From Siphonodentalium dalli (taxonomy: Eukaryota; Mollusca; Scaphopoda; Gadilida; Siphonodentaliidae), in NCBI GenBank assembly GCA_032622095.1, contig CP136065.1:243535474-243599473 (forward strand): a stretch of DNA of 64,000 nucleotides, read 5' to 3'. The position numbers and the translations under genes were made by a program. The notes under the pieces are model-generated. The model saw only the letters and a list, made by a program, of their open reading frames with translations, did not search any database and was not told where the DNA came from. Every line of letters starts with the position of its first letter. Position 1 is the first letter of the stretch. This document shows positions 44,180-52,566 of the stretch, piece by piece.

Positions 44180-44683
44180 TACTGCAGATTTCGAGTTCTA
44201 GAATTTTCGGTAGCACCTCACGTACGATCTGTCGTTGATTCTTTATACCCGTTATTAAAATAGATCCACTCAGGTGACAAGCGAAGTGGATACCCTCAGT
44301 GTAGAATGTCACAGCAGGAAAAATTTCTGGATAATAGTTACCACCGAGATATTCGACCAATAACCTTAATGATAATGGGCTGCATTTATGAACGGCTGAC
44401 ATGGTAATTATACGAACTCTGGACAGGCATACTGGGTATCCGATCTTTTGAATTATTCTGGCATACTTTCGCAGTCTTCGATTCCATCTTCCGCGTGACT
44501 AGCGGCTCCCGCACACATAAGTTTACCCGTCTTATAGAGCCAGCATGATCCGCCTATAGAACGATTCCTCCAAATTAAGAAACCCCTCTTACATACGACG
44601 TTACGTAGTGCATTAGCCAAATATATCACATCCACAGGACATCCTAACTGACTGGAACATACTACATTAGTTACGCGTACCAT
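44172..44683 (-). pseudogene. TATA-binding-protein-like gene (two TBP repeats, one frameshift)
   Basis: Two adjacent minus-strand frames cover the two halves of a TBP core fold. The first (44,683-44,453) has VTNVVCSSQLGCPVDVIYL, a GFLIWR strand and TGKLMCAGA. The second (open from about 44,486, ATG at 44,402, to 44,172) has RKYARIIQKIG, YYPEIFPAV and LSGSILITGI. Together they cover about 170 residues, close to the ~180 of a TBP core. The halves are joined by a frameshift within about 30 bp near 44,455-44,487 and no slippery heptamer is obvious. Of the four DNA-intercalating Phe positions, two look retained and two changed (Tyr, His), by eye. TATAAAAGG lies 36 bp before the ATG. TBP binds TATA boxes to start transcription. 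A TBP-like gene in a Polinton is unexpected. Confidence 0.75.
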
Positions 44684-44710
44684 AGTGACAACATTATGAT
44701 ATACACATTA

Positions 44711-44719
44711 CCTTTTATA
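44711..44719 (-). promoter_or_regulatory. TATA box of the TBP-like/integrase gene group
   Basis: TATAAAAGG on the minus strand lies about 36 bp upstream of the first ATG (44,683). Transcription would begin almost at the start codon, giving a very short leader. Confidence 0.6.
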
Positions 44720-44945
44720 CCACGACGCTTCTTCTATTTATAGTAGGGGCCGGAAGCAGGTACCCAACAGACGAACTTAATAGACTCGTCCATAATGTCG
44801 AGGCCTCGTGACCTATTGACAAATTAACGATAGATGTGATTACTATCGTATAAATAATAATAATTTGACAGAAATATACAATCTCGGATCTAGGTACTTT
44901 CTGGCCGAGCCAATACCACTTTTCTGAAGAACCGTCACTCTCCAT
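44715..44945 (-). CDS. Two-membrane-segment small protein, 76 aa
   Basis: After a polar start (KWYWLGQKVPRSEI) comes a strong hydrophobic segment (YFCQIIIIYTIVITSIV, about residues 25-42) and a second weaker one (LWTSLLSSSVGYLLPAP, residues 51-67), so a hairpin membrane protein is likely. It is the outermost gene, 89 bp from the right inverted repeat, and its 3' end overlaps the TATA box of the TBP-like gene. A role in particle or host-membrane interaction is possible; the sequence does not decide it. Confidence 0.65.
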   Translation of the reverse strand: MESDGSSEKWYWLGQKVPRSEIVYFCQIIIIYTIVITSIVNLSIGHEASTLWTSLLSSSVGYLLPAPTINRRSVVV

Positions 44946-45033
44946 AATAAATTATTATAAAATAGTACATTCAAAACCCTTATAACGATATCACGTGACA
45001 TAGATAATACACTGATATATACACCGTATCTAA

Positions 45034-45168
45034 ATAATAATATGCTAATGAGGATCATAGACCGACGCGTGGGCGGAGAATATAGGTCAAACTCCGACGG
45101 TAGTACTGCATATAGGTCGGATAGAGTTATCGTTCCTGATTTGCAACCAAACGGGCCCTGTATCATCA
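45034..45168 (-). repeat. Polinton right terminal inverted repeat
   Basis: It ends GGGCCCTGTATCATCA and is the inverted counterpart of 29,620-29,757, about 135 bp with a few mismatches and small gaps. Confidence 0.9.
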
Positions 45169-45174
45169 TATCGA
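45169..45174. repeat. Polinton target-site duplication, right (TATCGA)
   Basis: It is identical to 29,614-29,619 and is followed by CTTGAAATTTGC exactly as in uninterrupted array units. Confidence 0.9.
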
Positions 45175-45400
45175 CTTGAAATTTGCTATGTGAATGTATC
45201 TTGCGCCGGGTACAAATTTTATCGGGTCGCCGAGTCCGTGCGACGCCAGCTTCGCGCATGCGCAGACCAGATCTCGGAAACGGGTGGAGCTACCGGGTAC
45301 AAATTTTTCTTATTGAAACGCGTGGAGCTAAAAATTAAAAACAAATATTAAAAAAATGTCATGTTTCGGACAAGCCGCCGGTGGCGGGCTAACCTGCTAG
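45175..45400 (+). mobile_element. Helitron-like unit 10, right part
   Basis: This is the 3' remainder of the interrupted unit, with the last internal repeat, hairpin and CTAG (45,397-45,400). It closes the array. Confidence 0.8.
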
Positions 45401-45760
45401 TATAATATATAATTTGGGACTTCTGTTTCTCTGTCTGTTTGTCTGTCTGTCTGTTTGTCTGTTAGCTATGGCCGGGAAAACTGCTGGACGGATTTCGACG
45501 AAATTTGATACCTATGGGTTACTTTTGTCCGGGGAGTGTTTTGGACGGGCCAAATCATTACCCTGACCGACCTTGACCTTCAAAATGGTCAAATCAAGGT
45601 CAAATCGGGTAAAACGGACGGATTTCGACGAAATTTGATACATAGGGATGCTTTTGTCCTGGGAGTGTTTTTGACGGGTCAAATCGTGATCCCCACCTGA
45701 CCTTGACCTTCAAAATGGTCAAGTCACGGTCAAATCGCGCCTTTCGACGGAAAGCAGAGG
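45401..45760 (+). mobile_element. Start of a second, different Helitron-like repeat
   Basis: Directly after the array's CTAG comes TATAATATATAATTTGGGAC, similar to the array's 5' end, then a (TCTG/TTTG) microsatellite. Two ~125-bp repeats built around ACGGATTTCGACGAAATTTG follow, a word related to the GATTGAGCTCAAACTT word of the array, alternating with TGACCTTGACCTTCAAAATG. No 3' end or coding region was found. Confidence 0.45.
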
Positions 45761-47160
45761 GGAAACAGCCTCATTTTGGAACGCCCACCATTGAAAGACG
45801 CACACGTTTATTTCAGGTTACGACATTAATGCTTTAAGCCCACCGATCTACTGTGCAACAAAAGTGCTCGCAAAAATTCAAAACAGCAGTGTCGTATTAG
45901 ATAATAATTGGTGATGTCACAAAATCAGATATAGTCTATATACGACCAAAGGCGGCTGGCGTTGCGCATTATGACACACTTGAACTCACACTGGTATATT
46001 GGTAAAATTCTTGTTATTACATCAGGCTAAGAAACTCCCCCAAAATACAGACAATTTTAATACATGTAGCCACCTTTAAATTAGTGCATTGCAATTTGCA
46101 ACGATGCGGGTATAGGGGAAATTTGTCATAAGATTGGTCGACTCTGGCTGTTTTTGCATATTCAATGTTCCCATTGTACGCGAGTCAAGAAGATTCACGA
46201 CTCTTGATGTGCAGTTTTGTCAGAACTGGGTTTCGAATTAAAGTCACATGGCCGTTTGTTCCGCAAATTACCTAATAATGTTCGCATTTTAATTTCCCCC
46301 CGTATCGAAATAGGTCGATAACTACTCGAAATATTATGTGGAAACATTTGAAACAGCTCGACAATATAGCTGTAACCATGGCAATTATTTTTCAAAAATT
46401 ATGAAGCCGGTATATCAATATTTTGTGTACTTGTCAACCATAAATGCGGCATTATACGAAAACAAAAACAGTCAGCAAAGCCCTAATTATAAACACGTCT
46501 CTCCTCAGTTACTCCTCCCCATTTCTATATATAACTGCTCCTTGTTCTATACACTGGAGGAGGGTGGGTATATGGGCTTGCGCCACGTACTCGCCGAGAT
46601 CGCGGGGGCGCCACATAAAATCTGGGATAAATATAGACGTGGCTGCGGACGGGGGGATACAGAGGAGGTCGGGGAGGAGTGGACTGAGAGGAGAAGAGGA
46701 GTAAATAGAGAGACATGGAGAGCCTTTCCCCCATAGTCAATATCCCATGGGCGGGCATAGAGGCAAACTCATATAGATCAGAAGAGTTGCTTCTCATGGT
46801 CAAGAGCGCCCCTGTCGGTACATCCGGGGTGGATCCTACTCTAAACCATTCCGGAGGCATCTCATCCCGCCAGCCGAAATAATATAGTGTGTCTATATAT
46901 CCAGTCTATAACACGAATGCCTCTTTCAGCTTATATAGCGTTATCCCGCATACATAAACTGCACTAACTAACTGAATACTACTTCCGGTGTACATGGCGG
47001 ACGCAAGATTTCTCGCAGCGATAAAATAATTCGAAAATCCACATCGTATTCGCATCTATTCAAACAATCTGAGGCTAAAAATGGGGCAAAATGAAAATAT
47101 AAACATTGATTTATATGTATATTGTGTATTTGAATTAATAATGTCAGTTTTGATTGAATG
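45761..47160. other. Unrecognised DNA
   Basis: No recognised gene. A GA-rich patch near 46,555-46,720 produces open frames without domains. A short frame from an ATG near 46,714 (about 55 codons) is the only other candidate and has no known pattern. Confidence 0.35.
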
Positions 47161-47203
47161 TTTTATGTTTGTAAATCAGTCACCAATTTCACAGATAAAA
47201 TAA

Positions 47204-47917
47204 ATGGCAAACACCACGAGGAAAATTAAACAGGAGAAGAGACGGATTGAGATAATAGAGAGAAGATATCACAGCATAAGAAGACAACGAAAAGTAATAA
47301 TTGTAGCTGATAGTAAAGGCAGACATCTTTTACAGGCCAAAGAGAATGAAGATAGAATTTCTGTTCACATAATCTATGAAAAAGGAGCAACGGCAGCTGA
47401 CACAAAACAGCTTGAAAATAAATTACAGAAACAAATAAAAGGAAGAACTCGGCCAGTTGTAATTTACTGGTTTGGAACCTGCGAGCTCACGCAAATAGAA
47501 AGAAGAAGGGTTGATCTCAGACAGAAGAGTATTCAACAGATCATAGAAGAATACAGATCTCTGAAGGCACGTACTCACAGTATAAATAAATCAGCAGAAG
47601 TATATTTCCTTGAATGTCCATTCTATTCTGCCAAAAGGTGGAACGAAAAATACCACAAGGAAAGAAATGGTGATGATGAAATAGACAAAGAAATTGCATC
47701 AAAGGTTACAGAATTGAACGCAGCAGCAAAGGATCTGAACAGAACTGATCTTCCTAAAATTAGTAACGACCAGCTGTACTACTGTAAATCCAAAGGTAAG
47801 CAGAGAGAACGAAAAGATTACAAAGGAACAACTACTGATGGTATACACCCAGACAGTAATATCTCACGTCTCTGGTTACTACGTCTGTACCAATTTATCA
47901 GGAAAATAATGCATTAG
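47204..47917 (+). CDS. Retrotransposon accessory ORF: SGNH/GDSL-like protein, 237 aa
   Basis: A basic N-terminus (about residues 1-30) precedes an SGNH-type fold: VIIVADSKGRHLLQ (block I, Asp-Ser), VIYWFGTCELT (block III region), FLECPFYSAKRW and the late GIHPDSNISRLW (block V type with His). Esterase-like domains occur in ORF1 of CR1-group elements, but here it is a separate ORF in front of the PHD-containing ORF. Whether the catalytic residues are complete cannot be judged by eye. The frame is intact. Confidence 0.55.
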   Translation: MANTTRKIKQEKRRIEIIERRYHSIRRQRKVIIVADSKGRHLLQAKENEDRISVHIIYEKGATAADTKQLENKLQKQIKGRTRPVVIYWFGTCELTQIERRRVDLRQKSIQQIIEEYRSLKARTHSINKSAEVYFLECPFYSAKRWNEKYHKERNGDDEIDKEIASKVTELNAAAKDLNRTDLPKISNDQLYYCKSKGKQRERKDYKGTTTDGIHPDSNISRLWLLRLYQFIRKIMH

Positions 47918-47918
47918 A

Positions 47919-48056
47919 GAGATCGAGATTGCTCAGTCACTCATTGCAAAAAGAAGATAAAACTAGGGAGATCGAGATTGCTCAGTCACCCTAAAACAGA
48001 GTGAAAGACGGGATAAATTAGGGAGATCGAGATTGCTCAGTCACCCTAAAAATACA
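47919..48056 (+). repeat. Three direct repeats between the SGNH ORF and ORF1
   Basis: GAGATCGAGATTGCTCAGTCAC occurs at about 47,921, 47,970 and 48,025 (steps of 49 and 55 bp), each followed by related spacer. They fill the whole gap between the two ORFs, as if part of a promoter or internal start region. Confidence 0.75.
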
Positions 48057-48061
48057 AGAAA

Positions 48062-48928
48062 ATGGCAGAAAAAGAAGAAACAAAGGAAAATGAGGACACA
48101 TCCACACCAATAAAATGTGGCAGTTGCAACAAACAAGTCAACGAAAAGGATCAAGCGCTGGCGTGTCTGCTGTGTGACTTCTGGTTCCATGCAAAATGTC
48201 AGAAAGTACAGAAGAATGTATATACATTCTTGCAAGAACAGAGCAGTGAAGACTCTGCAATCCATTGGTACTGTAAGAGCTGTAATATGGGCACAACAAA
48301 AATCCTAGGGAAACTAGTAAAAATGGAAGCCAGGCAAGATAAAATGGACTCAGATATCACACAGTTGAAAAAGAAAGTGGGTGATCTGGAGGAGTGTACA
48401 AACGCCCCAACACTAGACACAGAGAAGAACATAAATGAATTGACGAAGAGAGTCGAAGACATGGAAAAGAAAAAGAATGCATCAGCACAAATACCAGTTA
48501 AACAAATAGAAGGAGAACTCAAAGAGATGAAGAAGAGAGTTGTTGATCTAGAGAGTGGCAGGAATTCACCAGATCTTCAGGCTGACACTGAAGTTATGGA
48601 ATTAAGAAGGAGAGTCGATGAAATGGAGCAAGATGGAAGACCTGCTGGAATCACAGAAAATAAAGATATTCAAGGGGAGGTAATGAAGGTGTTCACTGAA
48701 CAGAAGAAACAAGAGGCAATAGATAACGGAAGAAAGAAAAATGTAATTGCTTTCAACATTCCCGAACCAAAGCAGGAAGAAGGGAAAGATAGGAAGGATA
48801 AAGACACACAAATATTCAATGATCTATGCAGTAAACTTGGAGTAGAAGGGCATAAAGACACACACGTGAAAAATGTCATTAGACTTGGAAGAAGATCAGA
48901 GAAGGAAAATGAGCCCAGACCTCTTTAA
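48062..48928 (+). CDS. Retrotransposon ORF1: PHD finger and coiled coil
   Basis: A PHD-type zinc finger occupies about residues 18-75 (CGSCNKQVNEKDQALACLLC, FWFHAKC, WYCKSC). A long Lys/Glu-rich coiled coil with three KKRV-type heptad blocks (to about residue 200) follows, then an RRM-like segment (VIAFNIPEPKQEE). TAA at 48,926-48,928 interrupts the frame inside the conserved RLGRR...RPL region, and the same frame continues. PHD fingers in CR1 ORF1 proteins probably guide RNA-protein particles to chromatin. Confidence 0.75.
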   Translation: MAEKEETKENEDTSTPIKCGSCNKQVNEKDQALACLLCDFWFHAKCQKVQKNVYTFLQEQSSEDSAIHWYCKSCNMGTTKILGKLVKMEARQDKMDSDITQLKKKVGDLEECTNAPTLDTEKNINELTKRVEDMEKKKNASAQIPVKQIEGELKEMKKRVVDLESGRNSPDLQADTEVMELRRRVDEMEQDGRPAGITENKDIQGEVMKVFTEQKKQEAIDNGRKKNVIAFNIPEPKQEEGKDRKDKDTQIFNDLCSKLGVEGHKDTHVKNVIRLGRRSEKENEPRPL

Positions 48929-50431
48929 GTGATACGGCAAACACAAGACTTGAGGAATAATGTCCTGAAAGCAAATACCAAACTAAAGGAACACAAAGAG
49001 AAAATTCAGTTCGCAGCTGACATGTCAAAGGAAGACAGAGAAGAAAGGAAGAAATGCCTCGAAGAAGCAAAAAAGAAATCAGACGAATCAGATGAGTGGT
49101 TCTATCTAGTTCGGGGCCCTCCATGGACATTGAAGAAAGTCAAGAAAAAAAGACATGGCAGGAAACTGAATCCTATGAAAGGGTCAGTCAACAAACATGT
49201 AAATAAGTTCCAAAATCACACAGAAAATCACATGCACATGGTGGAGGGATTGCACATACTTTTACTGAATGCAGACAGCGTCTGCAACAAACTCAACGAA
49301 CTCAGATGTTTGGCAACAGAATTTGAATATGATGTCATAGCAGTAACAGAAGCGAAACCTAAAGCTACGAAGGAGCCACCACATGTGGCGTCTTACAACA
49401 TGGAAGGATACCAGCTTTTTCACAAAAATCTGGAATCTACAAAAGGAAGAGGAGTAATAATATATGTAAAGAGAAATCTGAAGACAGAGGAATATATAAG
49501 TAAAGAAGAATGTGATGAAGCAGTATGGATAAAAATAGCACTAGACAGAGGAGACAGACTTGTTATTGGAGCAATATATAGGAGCCCAAACAAGAGTTCA
49601 GAAGAAAACGATAAAATCATTAACAGCTGCATAGACAAGGTTTGCAAAGAAAAGAAGAATAGTCATATTCTACTTATGGGAGATATGAACTATCCAAACA
49701 TCAACTGGGAAACAACTGTATCAAAGGAGAAGAAAAGTGATGGCTTTATAGCAGTAATAGAAGAAAATTATCTATATCAACACGTGAGAAAACCCACGAG
49801 ATACAGAGAAGGTCAGCAAGCCAATATATTAGATGTTGTACTTACCAACGAAGAAGAAATGATACACAACTTAGAAGTGAAAAATCCTCTGGGGAAAAGT
49901 GATCATTGCATGCTGGACTTCACATACAAATGCTACATCGACAAAGAGACACAAACACAGAAAAAATTATATGATAAAGGAAATTACGAGAAGATGAGAG
50001 AAGAGCTTGATATAGACTGGAAGAAAATACTATCAGATTGTGAAAATGATATAAATGCACAATGGACAAGATTTTCACTCATCCTTGAAGAAATAATTAA
50101 CAAACATGTACCAATAAGGAAAGCAGACAATGGAAAAAACAGGAGACCATTGAACAAAGAAACCATAAACACCATCAAGAAGAAACATAGAGCATGGACG
50201 AGATACATAGAGAACAAGACGGAAGAACATCACAAAATATACACAAGACTAAGAAATAAAGTCAAGAAGATGACACGCCAAAATCAGATATACCAAGAAA
50301 AGGAGATAGCAAAACAAGCTAAAACAAACCCCAAGAAATTCTGGAATTATGTGTCCAGCAAAACCAAAACCAAGTCTGGAATATCTGATCTGGAAAAACA
50401 AGATGGGACGCTAACAACAAGTGACAGATAA
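48929..50431 (+). CDS. Retrotransposon ORF1 end and ORF2 endonuclease (same frame)
   Basis: It continues the frame of 48,062. The first ~75 codons finish ORF1 (FYLVRGPPWTLKK). From about residue 105 an APE-type endonuclease follows with the expected blocks: LLLNADSV (Asn), AVTEAKP (Glu), AIYRSPN, LLMGDMNYPN, NILDVVLTN and GKSDHCML (His). All catalytic positions look intact. A Lys-rich linker leads towards the reverse transcriptase. A second in-frame TAA (50,429-50,431) separates it from the next part. The frame has no true ATG at its start, since it is a continuation. Confidence 0.8.
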   Translation: MIRQTQDLRNNVLKANTKLKEHKEKIQFAADMSKEDREERKKCLEEAKKKSDESDEWFYLVRGPPWTLKKVKKKRHGRKLNPMKGSVNKHVNKFQNHTENHMHMVEGLHILLLNADSVCNKLNELRCLATEFEYDVIAVTEAKPKATKEPPHVASYNMEGYQLFHKNLESTKGRGVIIYVKRNLKTEEYISKEECDEAVWIKIALDRGDRLVIGAIYRSPNKSSEENDKIINSCIDKVCKEKKNSHILLMGDMNYPNINWETTVSKEKKSDGFIAVIEENYLYQHVRKPTRYREGQQANILDVVLTNEEEMIHNLEVKNPLGKSDHCMLDFTYKCYIDKETQTQKKLYDKGNYEKMREELDIDWKKILSDCENDINAQWTRFSLILEEIINKHVPIRKADNGKNRRPLNKETINTIKKKHRAWTRYIENKTEEHHKIYTRLRNKVKKMTRQNQIYQEKEIAKQAKTNPKKFWNYVSSKTKTKSGISDLEKQDGTLTTSDR

Positions 50432-52045
50432 AAAGCCCAGGTCTTGGCTGACTGCTACACTGAGGTATTTACGATTGAACCAGATGGTGAAGTACCAGAG
50501 ACAAACATCTATAACACAAAGGAAGCACTCGAAACAACGAGCGATATTACACCAGAGGCAGTGGAAATACGACTATCTAGAATAAATCCAACAAAGTCAC
50601 AAGGTCCAGATGGTTTCCACCCTCGAATCCTGAAAGAACTCGCCAAGGAACTGAGCAAGCCATTATCAACAATATACAACAACAGTCTGAGGATGATGAA
50701 ACTGCCAGATGAATGGAAAGCTGCAAATATAACAGCGATATACAAAAAAGGTTCAAAAAAGAGGGCAAGTAACTATCGACCAGTCAGCTTGACAAGTGTG
50801 GTTGGCAAAGTAATGGAGGGATTCATACGGGATAAGATCATGGATCATATGGTAAACAACAAGCTGTTCAGCAAAGGTCAGTTTGGATACATCAAAAGAA
50901 GGTCTACAACACTGCAACTGCTACACACACTAGAAAAATGGACCAAATCTATGGACAGCGGACATCCAACGCATGTGGTATACATGGATTATATGAAAGC
51001 CTTTGATACCGTCCCACACAGGAGGTTGATAAAGAAGACTGGCAGTTACAACATCGGAGGGAACATCCTAGGCTGGATACAAGATTTTCTTACAGGAAGG
51101 AAACAACAAGTCATAGTAAATGGAACATCATCAGAACAACATCCAGTCATTAGCGGTATCCCTCAAGGAAGTGTACTTGGCCCACTACTGTTTGTCCTGT
51201 ACATAAATGACTTACCAGACTGTGTAAAATCAGAAGTGATGCTGTTTGCAGACGACACAAAGATTTTTAAGGAGATAATAGACAAAAATGATATGGACAC
51301 ACTACAAAGCGATCTTGATGAACTCCAAAAGTGGTCAAACAACTGGTTACTAAGATTCCATCCAGAAAATTGTGTTGTCATGAATGTGGGAAAAGAGGAG
51401 TTTCAGCCAAATTACAACTTGAAAGACAAGAATGGGAGTGAAACTAAACTAAAACAGGTGGAAAAAGAAAAGGACATGGGAGTAACCACAGACAGAAACC
51501 TATCATTTGAGGACCACATCAACGAGAAAATACAGAAAGCCAACAGTGTTCTTGGAGCCATCAGAAGATCATTCACCTACTTAGATTATACTACAATGGC
51601 AAAACTATATAAAGGACTGGTAAGACCATTACTCGAATATGCTCAACCTGCTTGGAGACCATATCTAAAAAAACACACAGTTCCAATGGAAAAAGTTCAA
51701 AAGCGAGCAACAAAATTAGTACCAGGACTAAAAGATATGGAATACGAAGATAGACTAAGAAAAATGGAAATACCAACCCTGATGTACAGAAGCCACCGAG
51801 GTGATATGATCGAATGCTTTAAGATATTCAACTGCTACGATCCGGAAGTATCTAACATTCTTACAAGAAACACCAATTCTCGGACCAGAGGCCACAACTA
51901 TAAATTATACAAGGAAAGATCTAACTATGACGTTAGAAAATATACATTCAGCCAGAGAGTGGTCACAACTTGGAACAATCTACCAGACGAAGTGGTGTAT
52001 GCTGAAGATATTAACCAATTCAAAAACAGACTAGATCATCATTGA
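50432..52045 (+). CDS. Retrotransposon ORF2 reverse transcriptase
   Basis: This is the same frame after the TAA at 50,429. Motifs in order: SQGPDGFHPRILKEL, AIYKKGSKKRASNYRPVSL, GQFGYIKRRSTT, palm MDYMKAFDTVPH, SGIPQGSVLGPLLF, catalytic MLFADDTK and WLLRFHPENC. The C-terminus (KYTFSQRVVTTWNNLPDEVV) is typical of the CR1/jockey group. It lacks the terminal Cys/His motif of the element at 8.2 kb, so the two retrotransposons belong to different families. Apart from the two stops the element could be recent. Confidence 0.85.
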   Translation, partial: KAQVLADCYTEVFTIEPDGEVPETNIYNTKEALETTSDITPEAVEIRLSRINPTKSQGPDGFHPRILKELAKELSKPLSTIYNNSLRMMKLPDEWKAANITAIYKKGSKKRASNYRPVSLTSVVGKVMEGFIRDKIMDHMVNNKLFSKGQFGYIKRRSTTLQLLHTLEKWTKSMDSGHPTHVVYMDYMKAFDTVPHRRLIKKTGSYNIGGNILGWIQDFLTGRKQQVIVNGTSSEQHPVISGIPQGSVLGPLLFVLYINDLPDCVKSEVMLFADDTKIFKEIIDKNDMDTLQSDLDELQKWSNNWLLRFHPENCVVMNVGKEEFQPNYNLKDKNGSETKLKQVEKEKDMGVTTDRNLSFEDHINEKIQKANSVLGAIRRSFTYLDYTTMAKLYKGLVRPLLEYAQPAWRPYLKKHTVPMEKVQKRATKLVPGLKDMEYEDRLRKMEIPTLMYRSHRGDMIECFKIFNCYDPEVSNILTRNTNSRTRGHNYKLYKERSNYDVRKYTFSQRVVTTWNNLPDEVVYAEDINQFKNRLDHH

Positions 52046-52423
52046 AAGAATCAGGATATTAAATATAACTATAAAGCGGAATTGGTGACTGATTTTCAAA
52101 CATACAACCCAAATATGTCTAGAGATGCGGCCGAATACGGTGAAATATTACAATGTGAGATGGATATAGTGGCAGACCGCCAGCGTCCACTACAGACGTA
52201 AGGTAACGTAAGGTAACCAATTTTCGTATAGAGTCATCCCTCTTTCATGGTCTTCACTCTGGATTGCACAATTTCTGAAGGGTGCAGACGAGTCTGCAAT
52301 ATAGAGTTCATTCCATCGGGAAGGGGGTTAACGCCGACGAAGAAAAACCCCGTCCCGACTGTGAATGAAACGTGCCGAACGAGTTTCGCCATCGGGAAAA
52401 CGTGCAATATAGCTTTGCTCTTG

Positions 52424-52566
52424 CTCAACTCAAACTCTGCTCACTACTTTTGCGATGACGAATCACCCGGAGCAGGCGCGAATTGACCAATATTGAGCCG
52501 GTCAATTCGCGCCTGCTCCGGGTGATTGGTCATCGCAAAAAGTAGTGAGCAGATTTTGAGTTGAGC
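52424..52566. repeat. 143-bp palindrome
   Basis: CTCAACTCAAACTCTGCTCA on the left pairs with its near-complement ending at 52,566. The arms are about 65 bp around a CCAATATTGAGC centre, with one or two mismatches (CGAATCACCC against CCAATCACCC). Confidence 0.75.

Larger units (their letters stand above)
29620..45168. mobile_element. Polinton/Maverick, 15,549 bp
   Basis: It is defined by about 135-bp terminal inverted repeats and a perfect 6-bp target duplication. It holds the Polinton hallmark set: protein-primed family-B DNA polymerase, retroviral-type integrase, packaging ATPase, and double- and single-jelly-roll capsid proteins. Rightward genes (polymerase, ATPase, two small ORFs) converge with a leftward cluster (membrane protein, TBP-like, integrase, minor capsid, basic protein, major capsid) at about 41.15 kb. 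A stop in the polymerase, a frameshift in the TBP-like gene and two nested small elements suggest an ageing but recognisably complete copy. No protease was found. Confidence 0.95.
47165..52216 (+). mobile_element. Nearly intact CR1-like non-LTR retrotransposon (~5 kb)
   Basis: It has an SGNH-like ORF, a PHD-finger ORF1 and endonuclease/reverse transcriptase, and ends in short tandem GTAAGGTAAC repeats as CR1-group elements often do. Only two in-frame stops were seen in the 4-kb main frame. A 24-bp word near the 5' edge (47,165-47,188) is the complement of one in the 3' UTR (52,080-52,103). Confidence 0.85.

Noticed and set aside
44402..44404. ATG at 44,402 as the start of an independent 76-aa gene
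   Set aside because: The frame is open and conserved-looking upstream of it (RKYARIIQKIG), so it is internal to the TBP-like gene.
45570..45745. TGACCTTGACCT as a nuclear-receptor response element
   Set aside because: It is part of a repeated transposon sequence; regulatory meaning cannot be claimed from the match.
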